Source: Paragyromitra xinjiangensis
Taxonomy: Eukaryota > Ascomycota > Pezizomycetes > Pezizales > Discinaceae
Direction of reading: 5' to 3'
DNA length: 64,000 nucleotides
Assembly (NCBI GenBank): GCA_038503065.1
Contig: JBCAMK010000001.1
Location: 434,001 to 498,000 of the forward strand
Under the pieces are notes generated by a model, which was not told the DNA's origin, did not search any database, and worked only from the letters and a program-made list of their open reading frames with translations. Positions within the stretch are counted from its first letter, which is position 1, and every line of letters begins with the position of its first letter. The position numbers and the translations under genes are program-made. Below, piece after piece: positions 37,079 to 48,340 of the stretch.

Positions 37079-40000
37079 TTTCGGCGTTAATGTTTTCCCT
37101 GCATTTTTTTCCTTTATTAAAGTCATCTGTGGTGTCGGGCGGCAGCATATTTCAGGAGTGTACTCTTACAGGATTTCTTTAGCGGTAAATTTTTGGGGTT
37201 GGCTTATTTGATTTTTGCATTTATTTTTTTCTTGTCCATGCTTTACGGCTCTTATCTTCTTTTCTTTTGTTTCATTTTTGTTTCCTGTGTCCTGGTTACA
37301 CTGAACTTTTGGGGTCTCTTTTGTTTAATAAGTGTTACTGTAGAGCAGCAGCAAGCAGTATTTAGTGGGCGCTTTGCGATATTCAAGGAATGGTATTGCT
37401 TTAGGCAAAAGAAAGAAAAAAACCTGTACCTCGATATTTTTCCCTGTTGTACTCCCGCTTTTTGAGCCGTTCCCAGGATAGACTCCACCAGTACAGCTGT
37501 GTAGCAGCCAGTGGATCGGAATTAACGATGGGGAACATGTTCGCGTTCTGCAGCCAGCCGTACTCGGCCCCTCCGGGTTACAATGCCCATCCCGCACCAG
37601 TCACCCATTGCTTGTGCAAAACACTGTGGTCCATACAAACCTTTCGCCATCGTGGATCGAAACTTCACTCTGCAGCGTTATGCATTGTGGGACCAATGCC
37701 TGAGTAACCAACTGAAACTTGAATGACAGCTAAGCGACTCCAAACCGTTGCATAAATTAAGGCACCGATTGATCGTGTCCCTACACGGAAAGTGCTCCAG
37801 TTGGAGAGAAAGAGCATAACGGCTGTCCAGTAACATAACAATCCTCGCAGAGAAAACTAGACGACCTGTCAGCATCAGCACATTCAGGAGCTCCGAGAAT
37901 TGAGATAAAGACCCTCAATCTCCATAGATAAGCTATTTTCTATACATAATCAATCTTATTATTAAGGATCGTAAGAAATTGACTTCGGCGATTTTCATCC
38001 AGAGGATATTAGAAACAAACCATAGGTCTGAGAAGCAGTGGTCCTGCTACGTTGTCCGATTGCACACAGTATAGCCTTTGGAAGCCTGGGTATCGCATAA
38101 ACCGAAGCTGTAAATGTCAATGAAGAAAGAGGAGAAGAAAAAACCTTTGGAAAAAGACCAACTCTTGAGCGCGTTCAATTGCGAATGACATCACGTGAAA
38201 CATTGCGGGATAATACCGCTTAGTTACCCGGATCTGTGATGTTGTCCACGATATTCCAATCATTTTTCCATGATGTTGTTAGGGAGCCAAAAGAAGCTAT
38301 AGTCTTATAGTCGAGTTATCTTCCCGCGTTTACAAGGGTTGGTAATACTTCTAAGCTAGTTCCCTTCAGTCAAACCACTCAGAGACCTTATCGAACTGGT
38401 TTTAAGATAAGAGCCTCTGGTTCCGGCTGCTGTGCCGGGAGTAACCCTAAGATTACTAGGCTTCCAATAATCTAATCAGATACTGTGACTGATAGAACTT
38501 GTCACGGGAGCGAAATCGGTTGCCGAGTGAGATACTGTGATTTGAGCCAGTGTTGGCTGCCAATGATTGGATTACCCGTTGCTTCCTCGCATTCGACCTT
38601 AAGGCAGACAGCACACCCTAGAGCAGATCAGAAACATTAGCAATAATTCAAGTGGAGTTGTTCCACTACCTATGAAGTTCTCTGCCTTACTTTTTGCTAT
38701 AGATCACATAACCTCGTCAGACACCCGTCAGAAAATCAGGAACACGATCCTGGAAATCTTATGAGAGCTATTCACAGAGAGTGATGGAAGAAAATGCCAA
38801 TAAAAATCCATGCGATAAGGGACTATTTTTAGCTTCAGGGTGTGCATTCGCATTCAAAACGCACATCTGGCATAGTTCCTGTCTAAGTGGAGTAAACCTG
38901 CGCAGAGCAAAAAAAAAGGGGGAGAAGGAGGGAATCAGATTGACAGAAAACAAACCTACTTTCTCATCATAGGAGATTCTTAATAATTTGAGATAGCCGA
39001 AAAAGGGGAAACCGGTGAAGATGGAACAGGAATTTCCCACCGTTAATAGTAGCAAACACGCATTAATGCCAACAGGGTCGGACCACGCTACTATGGTGGA
39101 GCATATTATAATCCTGTATTTCCTGGCGTATCTAACCGGAGCTTAGGCGGCTATTCTCCAGCAAAAGTGCTGGAGCGTCCGTAGCGCAGCGATCTTCAAT
39201 TTGGTAGTGGATAGGCGCCATCCAGTAAGCCTACAAGATGGCCCTGACTGTAATTAAGTATTTAGAGTGCTGTCCGATAGCAGGTACTGGAAATCATTTT
39301 TCCGACGCTAGGGCGGGAATTCCAGACAACTTGGTTCAGAATGCTGCTGATTGAAAGGGGGTCTAGTCTGCGACGAATGGTGGGTGGTTATAATCCCTCT
39401 CCCCTTCTTATCCTAGATATATTGGGGGAGTAGTCAGCTTTCTGATATACTACGAATGCGAGGTGTTGTAGGACTGTGATCTTTAAGACAGTCAAGGAAA
39501 ACTCTCCGTGAGAGTTTGCTCGACAGCGTGTACTAGATACTCTCCTAGATATTGTAGATCCTAGAAGAGAGCGTTGGCTATCTGACTTCTGATAAACGCG
39601 AGGTGATTGTGATAGCCTCTCTCGCAATGGCTTGCGGCTGATAGTTGATCGGGGGGATTGTCAACTGACACCTCGAAGCCTCCCTTAAATCGTCGTCCCA
39701 ACCTCCCTCTGTCTCGCCTTCTTTGATGTCTCCTGGAGGTTCTGAGGATGATGACGGAGAGTTATGTAAAGGAAATAGATCAGGCCCAAGGAATTTTTTG
39801 GTGTTAGAAGGGTTTAGTTAGCACCGAACACGAGACGCCAGCGACCCTGATATTTGTGTAACTCGAATACGTGTACTGGTTTCCACGGTGCAAGCATAAT
39901 AGAGGACTTGTAGAGTACTGAACGTATGAGATGCTTGATTATAAATCTTGATCCTGGCAGCAACAGGAACTGATCTTAGTAATCCAAAGTTCAGCGCAAG

Positions 40001-40775
40001 TTTTCTTACGTTGAGGTCATCTCCAGCCGTTTCCCGGTATCTACACAACAACCTGAAATGTCTCATATGCACCATGCACGAAATTTATCGGACATGGTGT
40101 TTCTCGATTGCATCTGTGTCTCAGATTCAGCCCAGATATTTTTTTGTTCGTGTTTGTCTCCAGGGCATGTTTTACGTGTCATAAATATCACTCAACGATT
40201 CACAAACCTGCGTGTACGCCCAGCTCTTGGGAGAGCGTGTTAGGTTCAGTTTGTCCCAAATGAGCTGGTTATAGCCCTTAATATTCCCCATCTCGTCTCT
40301 CATCTTCCTACCTTCCTCTTCTCCTTCTTGTGAGTGGTAGAAATCGGCCGGGTGACCAGCTGTGATGCAGATCCCCTCCTAATTGGAGTTTTCATGCTCG
40401 CTGGCACAGATACTGAGCGTATTTATTTTATTACCTCCGAAATATAGCCAAGGAGATTCATATCTGCCCTTCAGTTAAGTCACTGCTGGTGGTTCACCAG
40501 ACGATCTCTCGATAGATGCACAGAGTATCACTCGACCCATCAAAACTCTCCTACAACCGAATAATAACAGTGCTCCATACTTGTGTACGTCCATTTTATA
40601 CATGAATTTTTGATCCACCCTTGCTTCTCGAGAAAAGGGGGGACTGCTCGAGACTTCATATTTATCAATTAAACCCGCACCAGAACCCTAAACTCGTATA
40701 TCTATGATAATGCCAGTTGCACCTAGATACTGTGTCCGCAATCTCCAAATATCCCAATCACTTTCCCCACCCCCT
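37079..40775. other. Intergenic region of 3.7 kb without supported genes
   Basis: A T-rich stretch at 37080-37330 is probably the 3' UTR of the preceding gene. The remainder has short unconvincing frames on both strands. No RNA gene, intact transposon or clear tandem array was recognised. Confidence 0.4.
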
Positions 40776-42464
40776 CTATTTTCGATTCGTTCTTCTAGCC
40801 ACCTCTGCATTTCTAAGAACCGCCACCAACGCCTCCGCCGACCTCACCCCTATTGCTTTATCCATCGCCGTCCGCCCCATAGAATCCCTCGTCCTTACTT
40901 CACACCCCGCCTCAATCAATGCCTTCGCCACCCCCACTACCGCCCATAACGCCTGAGACTCAACAACGACATGCAGTGCCGTCTCCCCTTCATCATTCGT
41001 TATATTCACGTCCGCCCCATTCTCCAACAACACCCTCATCATATCCTCCCCCCCCATAGCCACCGCAGAGTGCAGTGGAATAGGAAACCCACCATACACC
41101 TTATCAACATCGCAGCCCCCCTTGATGAGCGCCTCAACAGCATCCCTATACGCCGCCCTAGAAGCAGGGCTCGGATGACATGAAGATGAGGGCTTTTGCG
41201 GACTGTGGTTAATAGCACGATGTAACGCCGTGCACCCCATCTTGTCTACCGCATTCGGATCCACACCATGCGCGATCAGCATCTCGACAATTGTCACCAG
41301 TTTAGGATTGCTCATCTCCAGCCCCGAATTAAATTCGAACACCTCATGTAGCATAGTTCTCTGCATATTATCCCTCGTCTTAGCATCTGCTCCGTTTTCC
41401 AACAGCACCTTTACCATGGTTTCTTCGTGGAAGGAAACTGCCCAGCGTAGTGGAGTTGCGACGGGGGCGTTCGGCGCGTCGACGTAGCATCCACCACTAA
41501 TTAGTAGCTCAATGGCTACTCTATGTACCGCCTCAATAGCGGGAGATGGAACCCTAGGATCAGAAGTACTTCGTGGGCCGTTGCCCGCCGCATAGTGAAG
41601 TGCCGTATTGCCCTCTATATCAACTGCTGTGGCGTCTGCGCCGTGCTCCAGGAGCAACCTAATAAGTACTATCGGGTCGCGTCCTTCCTCTGCGATTTCG
41701 CAACAACAGACACTCACAATCATAAGTGGCGTGGCACTAACTGGGACTGAGTATCTTTCACCTCCGTCACCTTCGTCATCGTCGACTCTAATATCGACTT
41801 CTGCCCCGCGCTCGAGTAGTAACGCTGCGATAGGCTCGTGGCCTTTTTTAGCGGCGATGTGGAGTGGGGTTTCAGACTTCCTGGTTTTGGCCGTTATGGG
41901 GATCCCGTGGTCAAGTAGGAGGCGGACTACAGCGACGTTACCTACTCGGGATGCAGTGTGTAGTGGAATCTCGTTGTCTAAGATATCGCATGGAGCGCGG
42001 GCTATTGTATCCGATGCGGCACCTTGCGACATCAGGAGGGTGGCTACATCGGTTTGTCCATGACAAATTGCGATATGTAGCGCGTTCCCGTCGTTGGTTG
42101 CCTGGGCGGTGATGTCGGCGCCTTTCTTGAGAAGAAATTCAACGGCCGCCGTATGCCCGCCTTTAGCAGCGTAGTGGAGCGGTGTGTAGCCTTCTTGGCT
42201 GTCTCGGAGGGTGAGGTTAGCACCCTTTTCTAGGAGGCGTCCGAGCACATGGATTTCGCCTTTAAGGGCCGCCCATTGGAGAACAGTATCACATTCCCGT
42301 TTGGGGTTTTGGAATCGAAAGTCGATAGCTACGGAATAGAACAGAGGAGTTACGAGGTGGTAAAGATGGCGATTAGACTGGAGGAGAGAGCTAAGGTCTT
42401 TCACGGGGAGGTCTTGGGCGATAAGGAGGAGGAGCTCGTTGGCAAGGTGGAGGAGGAGCACCAT
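40776..42464 (-). CDS. F-box-like ankyrin-repeat protein
   Basis: A single intronless frame of 562 residues. The N-terminus reads MVLLLHLANELLLLIAQDLP and VKDLSSLLQSNRHLYHLVTP, an F-box-like helix pattern that would bind Skp1 in an SCF ubiquitin ligase. From about residue 60 there are about ten ankyrin repeats with TPLHYAAKGGH, TPLHIAAKKGH, TALHYAAGNG and TALHRAINHS cores. These would bind substrate. Length is typical for the large family of F-box-ankyrin proteins in filamentous fungi. A specific target cannot be told. Intronless structure contrasts with its multi-exon neighbours and fits a recently expanded family. It is isolated, with more than 1.8 kb of non-coding DNA on both sides. Confidence 0.85.
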   Translation of the reverse strand: MVLLLHLANELLLLIAQDLPVKDLSSLLQSNRHLYHLVTPLFYSVAIDFRFQNPKRECDTVLQWAALKGEIHVLGRLLEKGANLTLRDSQEGYTPLHYAAKGGHTAAVEFLLKKGADITAQATNDGNALHIAICHGQTDVATLLMSQGAASDTIARAPCDILDNEIPLHTASRVGNVAVVRLLLDHGIPITAKTRKSETPLHIAAKKGHEPIAALLLERGAEVDIRVDDDEGDGGERYSVPVSATPLMIVSVCCCEIAEEGRDPIVLIRLLLEHGADATAVDIEGNTALHYAAGNGPRSTSDPRVPSPAIEAVHRVAIELLISGGCYVDAPNAPVATPLRWAVSFHEETMVKVLLENGADAKTRDNMQRTMLHEVFEFNSGLEMSNPKLVTIVEMLIAHGVDPNAVDKMGCTALHRAINHSPQKPSSSCHPSPASRAAYRDAVEALIKGGCDVDKVYGGFPIPLHSAVAMGGEDMMRVLLENGADVNITNDEGETALHVVVESQALWAVVGVAKALIEAGCEVRTRDSMGRTAMDKAIGVRSAEALVAVLRNAEVARRTNRK

Positions 42465-44288
42465 GGTTGAGGTTTTTGAGGGCTTCTTGTTACCTTAGTA
42501 TGGTAGTTAGAATAGGCAATAGAGTTTTTTTAGGGCTGAGGATCAGCCTCGCGGATATGTGCTTTATTTAGTCGTAGTTCTATTGGAGGATCTTGTCTTG
42601 CCAAGATATCGTTGGGCCATCGTGTGTGCGGCAGGTTGCCGATTTCATGCAGCATAGGGCAAGAACATAATCGATTGATGGACGAAATTGAATTTTTCGC
42701 TTAAGGTAATTCATGTCGTGATGAGGCCAACGATGTAGAGCATGAACTTGTATATAAATTAACACGATTCCATATACCTCAACGTCATAAATATGAAATA
42801 GCTGGGAGAGGCTTTTATTCAAGGGAGGTAAACGCACAAATTCATATGATGAATCTAGGTATTTGCTTCCATCTTCTTCTTATGTGAGATTCCCGAAGTA
42901 ATAAGAATGACCAAGCCCCTGATATCCGAGTGATCACCGGTGACTTGGACCGTCACTATCATCAAGGCCCTCAAGCTGGCCCCTCCCCCAACTTTGGTTA
43001 GAAACCTATTCAATTTCTGTGTCTTGTGGCTTGAGGTCAACCTTGAAGTTCGTTATTTAGGCTGTAGAGATTGGCTTGAGGTAAGCTTGTAGGCTGGCTC
43101 TGGCTAAATTTTGGTCTTTTAAATTCTATGTGAGGTGAGGTGCAAAGGAGGGTAACTGGTATCAAACGTAGAGCATTAAAGTATGAAAGGTTCCCTTCTC
43201 CTACTAACTGTTTCGTCAACAGTCAACATACCACAATCAATCCAACAACTCAAAAATATCAAGAGGAATTCACTATCGAAGATGGAACTATGCACACCTC
43301 ATCATTCAGAGGCAGTCCTTGATTGAGAGGGGACAGCGAGAAAGCATTTGAGAATCTATTCTCCGAGATAAAATAAACTACCTATCACAAGTGCAGAGGA
43401 AGAGCAAATACGAGACGGACAGTATTTTTAAACCCTAGGGCTCGGAGGCAGCCTCAAGTTAGCAATAACGCGATTGCCTAAGTTGCCAATTCTCCCATGG
43501 CAGAAGAACGCATCAGCAGTAGGAACAATATTACGATGTTCTCGACGTGCGTACCGAAGATTAGAACGGAGAGGAATGTGAGTCTCTGACCTAAGTTGTT
43601 TGCTCCCACGGAATGATTGGGTTGGAGGTTTCAGATCAAATCGCTAATGAGTTCAAAGTTGAGTTCAAAGTTGCGTATAGTCATTCACATATGATGTTTA
43701 TTCGACTCATAAGCAGTATAGAGAACATCAGCCATTACAAACGGCAAAGTCTCTGAAGTCATGGAAAGAGAACATAAGTGAGTGAGAATAGTCAAGCCCC
43801 ACGCAGAATTCGTAGATTATTGCCGTAACGCAGTGGCATGGAACGGTTACATTGTCGAAAAGAGGAGGATTGATATGAAGAAAAGTCATTCACAAGATGT
43901 TACCACAGGTATTTGTTGTTGCAACACCGCACAAATCAGGCAAAGATCAGACACCGTTTCACCCCACATGTATTGTAGCACCAACCCGCACATGCGGAAC
44001 ACCGGACGCATGGAGAAGATGCACTTCCAGCATGTGACAGATAACGTCCCACGAGCATTCATTCGGCTTTCTCCATTATGCCGTGGAATGCTCAACCATC
44101 CGTCTTCCCCATTCTTGTTTCCCCACGCCCACCGAGTATACCTCGAACCGACATTCCCCTCCTCTCCCGCTGGACCGAGGATTAAAATATAAGTCCATCT
44201 CTTCTGCCCCTCCCCCTCGTCCTCTTTCTATCCACTCCTATACCCCTCCATCGTTGTGGTGCTCCGTCATCACCAGGAACCGTTTCGC
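42465..44288. other. Intergenic region upstream of carnitine acetyltransferase
   Basis: No supported gene. Short tandem copies of gagttcaaagtt lie at about 43648-43673. The interval 44090-44288 is CT-rich and is probably promoter and leader of the carnitine acetyltransferase gene. Confidence 0.4.
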
Positions 44289-46372
44289 ATGTTTTCTTCC
44301 GCGTTTTGCCGAGGCATCTCAGTCCGGTCCATTACCTCGGCCTCGCTGCGTCGGCCAACGTCACGGGTTAGTTACGGCCTAAAACATTCTTTTAAAAATC
44401 CACAGTCAGACATTCTTTAGAGAAATCCATTCGCTGAATATCACTGTGCTGGTAGATTAAAAAAATGGCTCCCGTAATAACACGAACAAACGCCACGGCA
44501 GCTGTTTCTGCAGGTACGAAACTAGCCCTTTGACCTTATTAGCTTTTTCCTTCACGTACTAACTTACTTCTCCCAGGCTACAAAGAAGACACCAGCAAAG
44601 GTCCCATGCTTCGATTCCAAGAATCACTCCCCCGTCTCCCTGTCCCATCTCTCCAAGAGACCGCCGACCGCTATGTCAAATCCGTACATCCACTGCTGTC
44701 CGCTTCCGAATTCGAGTCCACAAAATCCGCCGTCAGCGAATTCACCAAGCCTGGTGGGGTCGGGGAAGAGCTCCAAAAAAAGCTCGTTGCAAGAGCTACA
44801 GACCCCAGCGTCAAGAACTGGCTCGCAGACTGGTGGAACCATGCAGCGTACCTAGGCTACCGCGATCCTGTCGTCCCGTATGTCTCATACTTCTACTCCT
44901 ACAAAGACGACAAAAAGCGACGCAACCCTGCAAAACGGGCAGCGGCCATCACAACTGCTGCGCTGGAATTCAAGAAGATGGTTGATGGAGGAACACTAGA
45001 GCCCGAGTACATGCGGAAGGCGCCCATGTGCATGGACTCGTACAAGTGGATGTTCAACGCGTGCCGGATCCCGAAAAAGCCTGCAGACGAGCCGATCAAG
45101 TATCCTGCTGAGGAGCACAAGCACTTTGTCGTTATACGAAAAAACCGCTTCTTCAAGGTTCTCCACGAAGTTGACGGCACTCAGCTGAACGCGAAAGAAC
45201 TTGAAACCCAATTCACGCGCATCTACGAGCTCGCCAACTCCGAGAAAGTTCCTGCGATTGGTGCCCTTACTAGTGAGAATCGTGATGTCTGGACCGACGC
45301 ACGCCAAACACTCCTCGATGCGGCTCCCGAGAATGCTGAGGCCCTCGCCACAATCGAATCTGCATCTTTCGTCATCTGCCTCGACGACACCTCCCCGGTC
45401 ACCTTTGAGGAACGCGCCCACCAATACTGGCATGGTGACGGCCAGAACCGCTTCTTCGACAAACCTCTCCAGTTCATCATTAATGAGAACGGCACTGCCG
45501 GCTTCATGGGCGAGCACTCGATGATGGACGGCACACCCACACACCGACTCAACGACTATATTAACGAGACAATCTTCAAAAATAAGCTCGACTTCACTGC
45601 CGGCGACATCCGCTCCAATCTCCCCGAACCCAAACCCGTTGACTTCACCGCCAATGACCAGCTCCACGCCGCAATCGACAAAGCTCAAGCCGCTTTCCGC
45701 GCCACTATCAACCTCCACGATCTCCGCGTCCTCGCCTACCAAGGTTACGGAAAGGGTCTGATCAAGAAATTCAAATGCTCTCCCGACGCCTACGTCCAAA
45801 TGATCATCCAGCTTGCCTACTTCAAAATGTACGGCAAGAACCGCCCCACCTACGAATCCACCGCAACCCGTAAGTTCCAACTCGGTCGCACCGAAACCTG
45901 CCGCACTGTCTCAGACGACTCCGTTGCCTGGTGCAAAGCCATGGCAGACCCAGACATCGATCCCAAAACCTGCATCGAGTTATTCCGTAAGGCTATCACC
46001 GCACATGTAAAATACATCACCGAGGCCTCAGATGGACGCGGTGTCGACCGCCACTTATTTGGGCTGAAGAACTTACTCGCTCCCGGGCAAGAACTACCGA
46101 GCTTGTACAAAGACCCAGCGTACTCATATTCGTGTAGCTGGTTTTTGAGCACCTCTCAGCTGAGTAGTGACCATTTCAACGGTTACGGATGGAGTCAAGT
46201 CATCGATGGGGGATTCGGCATCGCATACATGATCAACGAGACAAACTTGCAGTTCAATATCGTAAGCAAGCGGTTAGGTGCGGATAAGATGCAGTTCTAT
46301 TTGACAGACGCGGCGAACGATATGAGGGAGTTGATGGAGAGCGAATTGGAGGTGGCGAAATCGAAGTTGTAG
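44289..46372 (+). CDS. CAT2: Carnitine O-acetyltransferase, predicted mitochondrial and peroxisomal forms
   Basis: Transfers acetyl groups between CoA and carnitine so that acetyl units can cross organelle membranes, needed for growth on acetate and fatty acids. Long form: exons 44289-44366, 44456-44513 and 44577-46372, 643 residues. Short form: starts at ATG 44465, 614 residues. The 26 residues of the first exon begin MFSSAFCRGISVRSI, contain six Arg and no acidic residue, and resemble a mitochondrial presequence. The short form begins MAPVITRTNA. The C-terminus is SKL, a peroxisomal PTS1. The catalytic His is in GEHSMMDGTPT (about His330 of the short form). NPAKRAA, MDSYKWMFN, YGWSQVIDGGFGIAYMI and STSQLSSDHF are family motifs. 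It corresponds to the AcuJ/Cat2 type rather than cytosolic FacC, judged from the two targeting signals. Confidence 0.94.
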
Positions 46373-48340
46373 TCGGAGTGATGAATAGTTTTCTTTAGTT
46401 TTCTTTATTGGGCTCTTGTTTATGGGCTGGACTTTTTTTCAGGAGTTGTGTTTGTGAGATAGCATGCTGATACACTAGAGGGTGATTGCAATTGGACTAG
46501 ATATCTCCTGGGTAGCTTTCGTTTTTTCTCCTATTTACCATATTTTTCTTTATCTTCTAGAGGGATTGGGGATTGATATACCGCTTTCTGTGGAAGTTTG
46601 ACTATTGGACGGGGCATGATATATCACTCGATATTACTAGAATTGTGGATGTTCTCTATCCGTATGATAGCTCGAAAATGTGTTTCTTGGATCCTATGTA
46701 ACCTACTAGGCTCAGCTTTGAAACTTACCATCAGATATAATTACCATAATTATCATCTCTTGAACAGCCAGACGGGACTGTGTGTGGTTTACAGTAGCTG
46801 TTGAGCAAGATCCATAGAAATGATGATATATATCAGCCCTGTAAGCTTGACAAGCGGTTCGTGGGTATTAAGACGAAAGAGACACGGGCGTTTTCTTCTT
46901 CCCTTCTCAAAATGATGAATTTTCAGAAGCCTATCTAACATCTATCACTAGTCGACCAAACTACCTCCGGGCCTGTTTCTGAGGCGGAAACCACAGTAAT
47001 GTTCGGCCAATAGATTTATTACGTCACCAGGAAGAGACCAGCCCACCATCCAAGCCCTGATACCAAGTCCCTCTCACAAAAACTAATATCCGAGTCCAGC
47101 TTTTACCATAGCAGTTATCCCCCCTCAAAAATGAAATACCCCAATAAAACATTCCTCTCCCCTGCTTCACAACCGCCTTTACCACATTCCCCAGCCCTCT
47201 AACCAAATAACCTCCCCATCAACCAACCCATCACACATACCATACCCCCATACAAATAATTGGCACACACCACACCACCCAATCCCTGTAAATAGCCAAA
47301 CCCATTTATCTCCCCTCCAAACACTCAAACCCCCTTACAATAACCCCCATTGGACGAGCCCCAACCCCATTGCGTCAGATCGCCTCACGTGAAACGCAAG
47401 CGTCCGCACCGCCCATCTGCAGGAACACAAGACGATAAAAATACAAGGATTATTGAAACGATAGCCCTACCGGATACGTAAGCCTAACCAAGACCAATAG
47501 TCACCTGATATTACTGGTTAGACGTCGGGTGAGAATCATGGGTGAGCACTCGGTGGTGGAAGAACGGCAGTTAATACAGCACCTCTGGGGTTCATGTAAA
47601 GTTCATCTGTAGGGTTTGAACCGACGCAGGTCAGTGGTAAGGTAACGGAGAAAGGCCGTATTGTCAGCACTAGTTAGTATCGTCTGAGAGATGGCCTCAT
47701 AGGTGCTTATGATATGATCTTTCGGTTGCTGGGATGAGCAGCGACAGTACATTTAAGTGCTGTCCCTAGCGACTGGCTCGCTTATTCGCCTGCCGCCGCT
47801 CCACTTATGGGCTTATTCCCTTAGGGGGCAGAAAAGGGAAAAGTGCTGTCAGCCCGATATACAGAAGCAAGTATACGGCACTACCGACCAGTTATCCCCA
47901 AATTGATAAAGGAAGTAAAAGCTATACCCAGAACCAAGCACGCTCAAGAAGAGACGAACTATCTTGCAATCTATTTCCGATCGAATACATTGAACCATGT
48001 ATTTGCATCAACATCGCACACGCACGAAACTAGAATGCTTCTGCTCTCTCCTCCATTCCTCCAAAACTGAAGCACCAAAAAACAACACCCAACTCTATGA
48101 ACATTCAACACAATCCATTATTCATCTTCAAATTATTATGCGCCCCTATACATACCACACAATAATGCGGCAGCCAACCCTAAAGCATGATAAAAATAAT
48201 CCCTCCCAAACCAAAAGTGTCCCCTTTTGTTTGCGACGGATGGGCAAAATCGTTGCATCCAGGGACAACGCTCAAGAAATGAGAAACGAAAACATAAAAT
48301 TAAAACCAAATACGTCATTTACAGATCAACGGGAACTATA
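46373..48340. other. Intergenic region between convergent CAT2 and ERG5
   Basis: No gene supported. The stretch 47100-47360 is strikingly G-poor on the plus strand and rich in C and A. A cacgtg palindrome lies near 47395. Both flanking genes end here, so only terminators and 3' UTRs are expected. Confidence 0.4.

Noticed and set aside
43640..43675. Tandem gagttcaaagtt copies as a possible regulatory array
   Set aside because: Only two copies; too little to call more than a small duplication.
44336..44341. CCTCGG hexamer matching the FarA/FarB fatty-acid response core
   Set aside because: It lies within the presequence-coding exon and a single hexamer is expected often by chance.
44996..45880. 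Long open frame of 294 codons on the minus strand
   Set aside because: It lies wholly inside the carnitine acetyltransferase coding sequence on the opposite strand. It has no domain and reflects the codon bias of the real gene.
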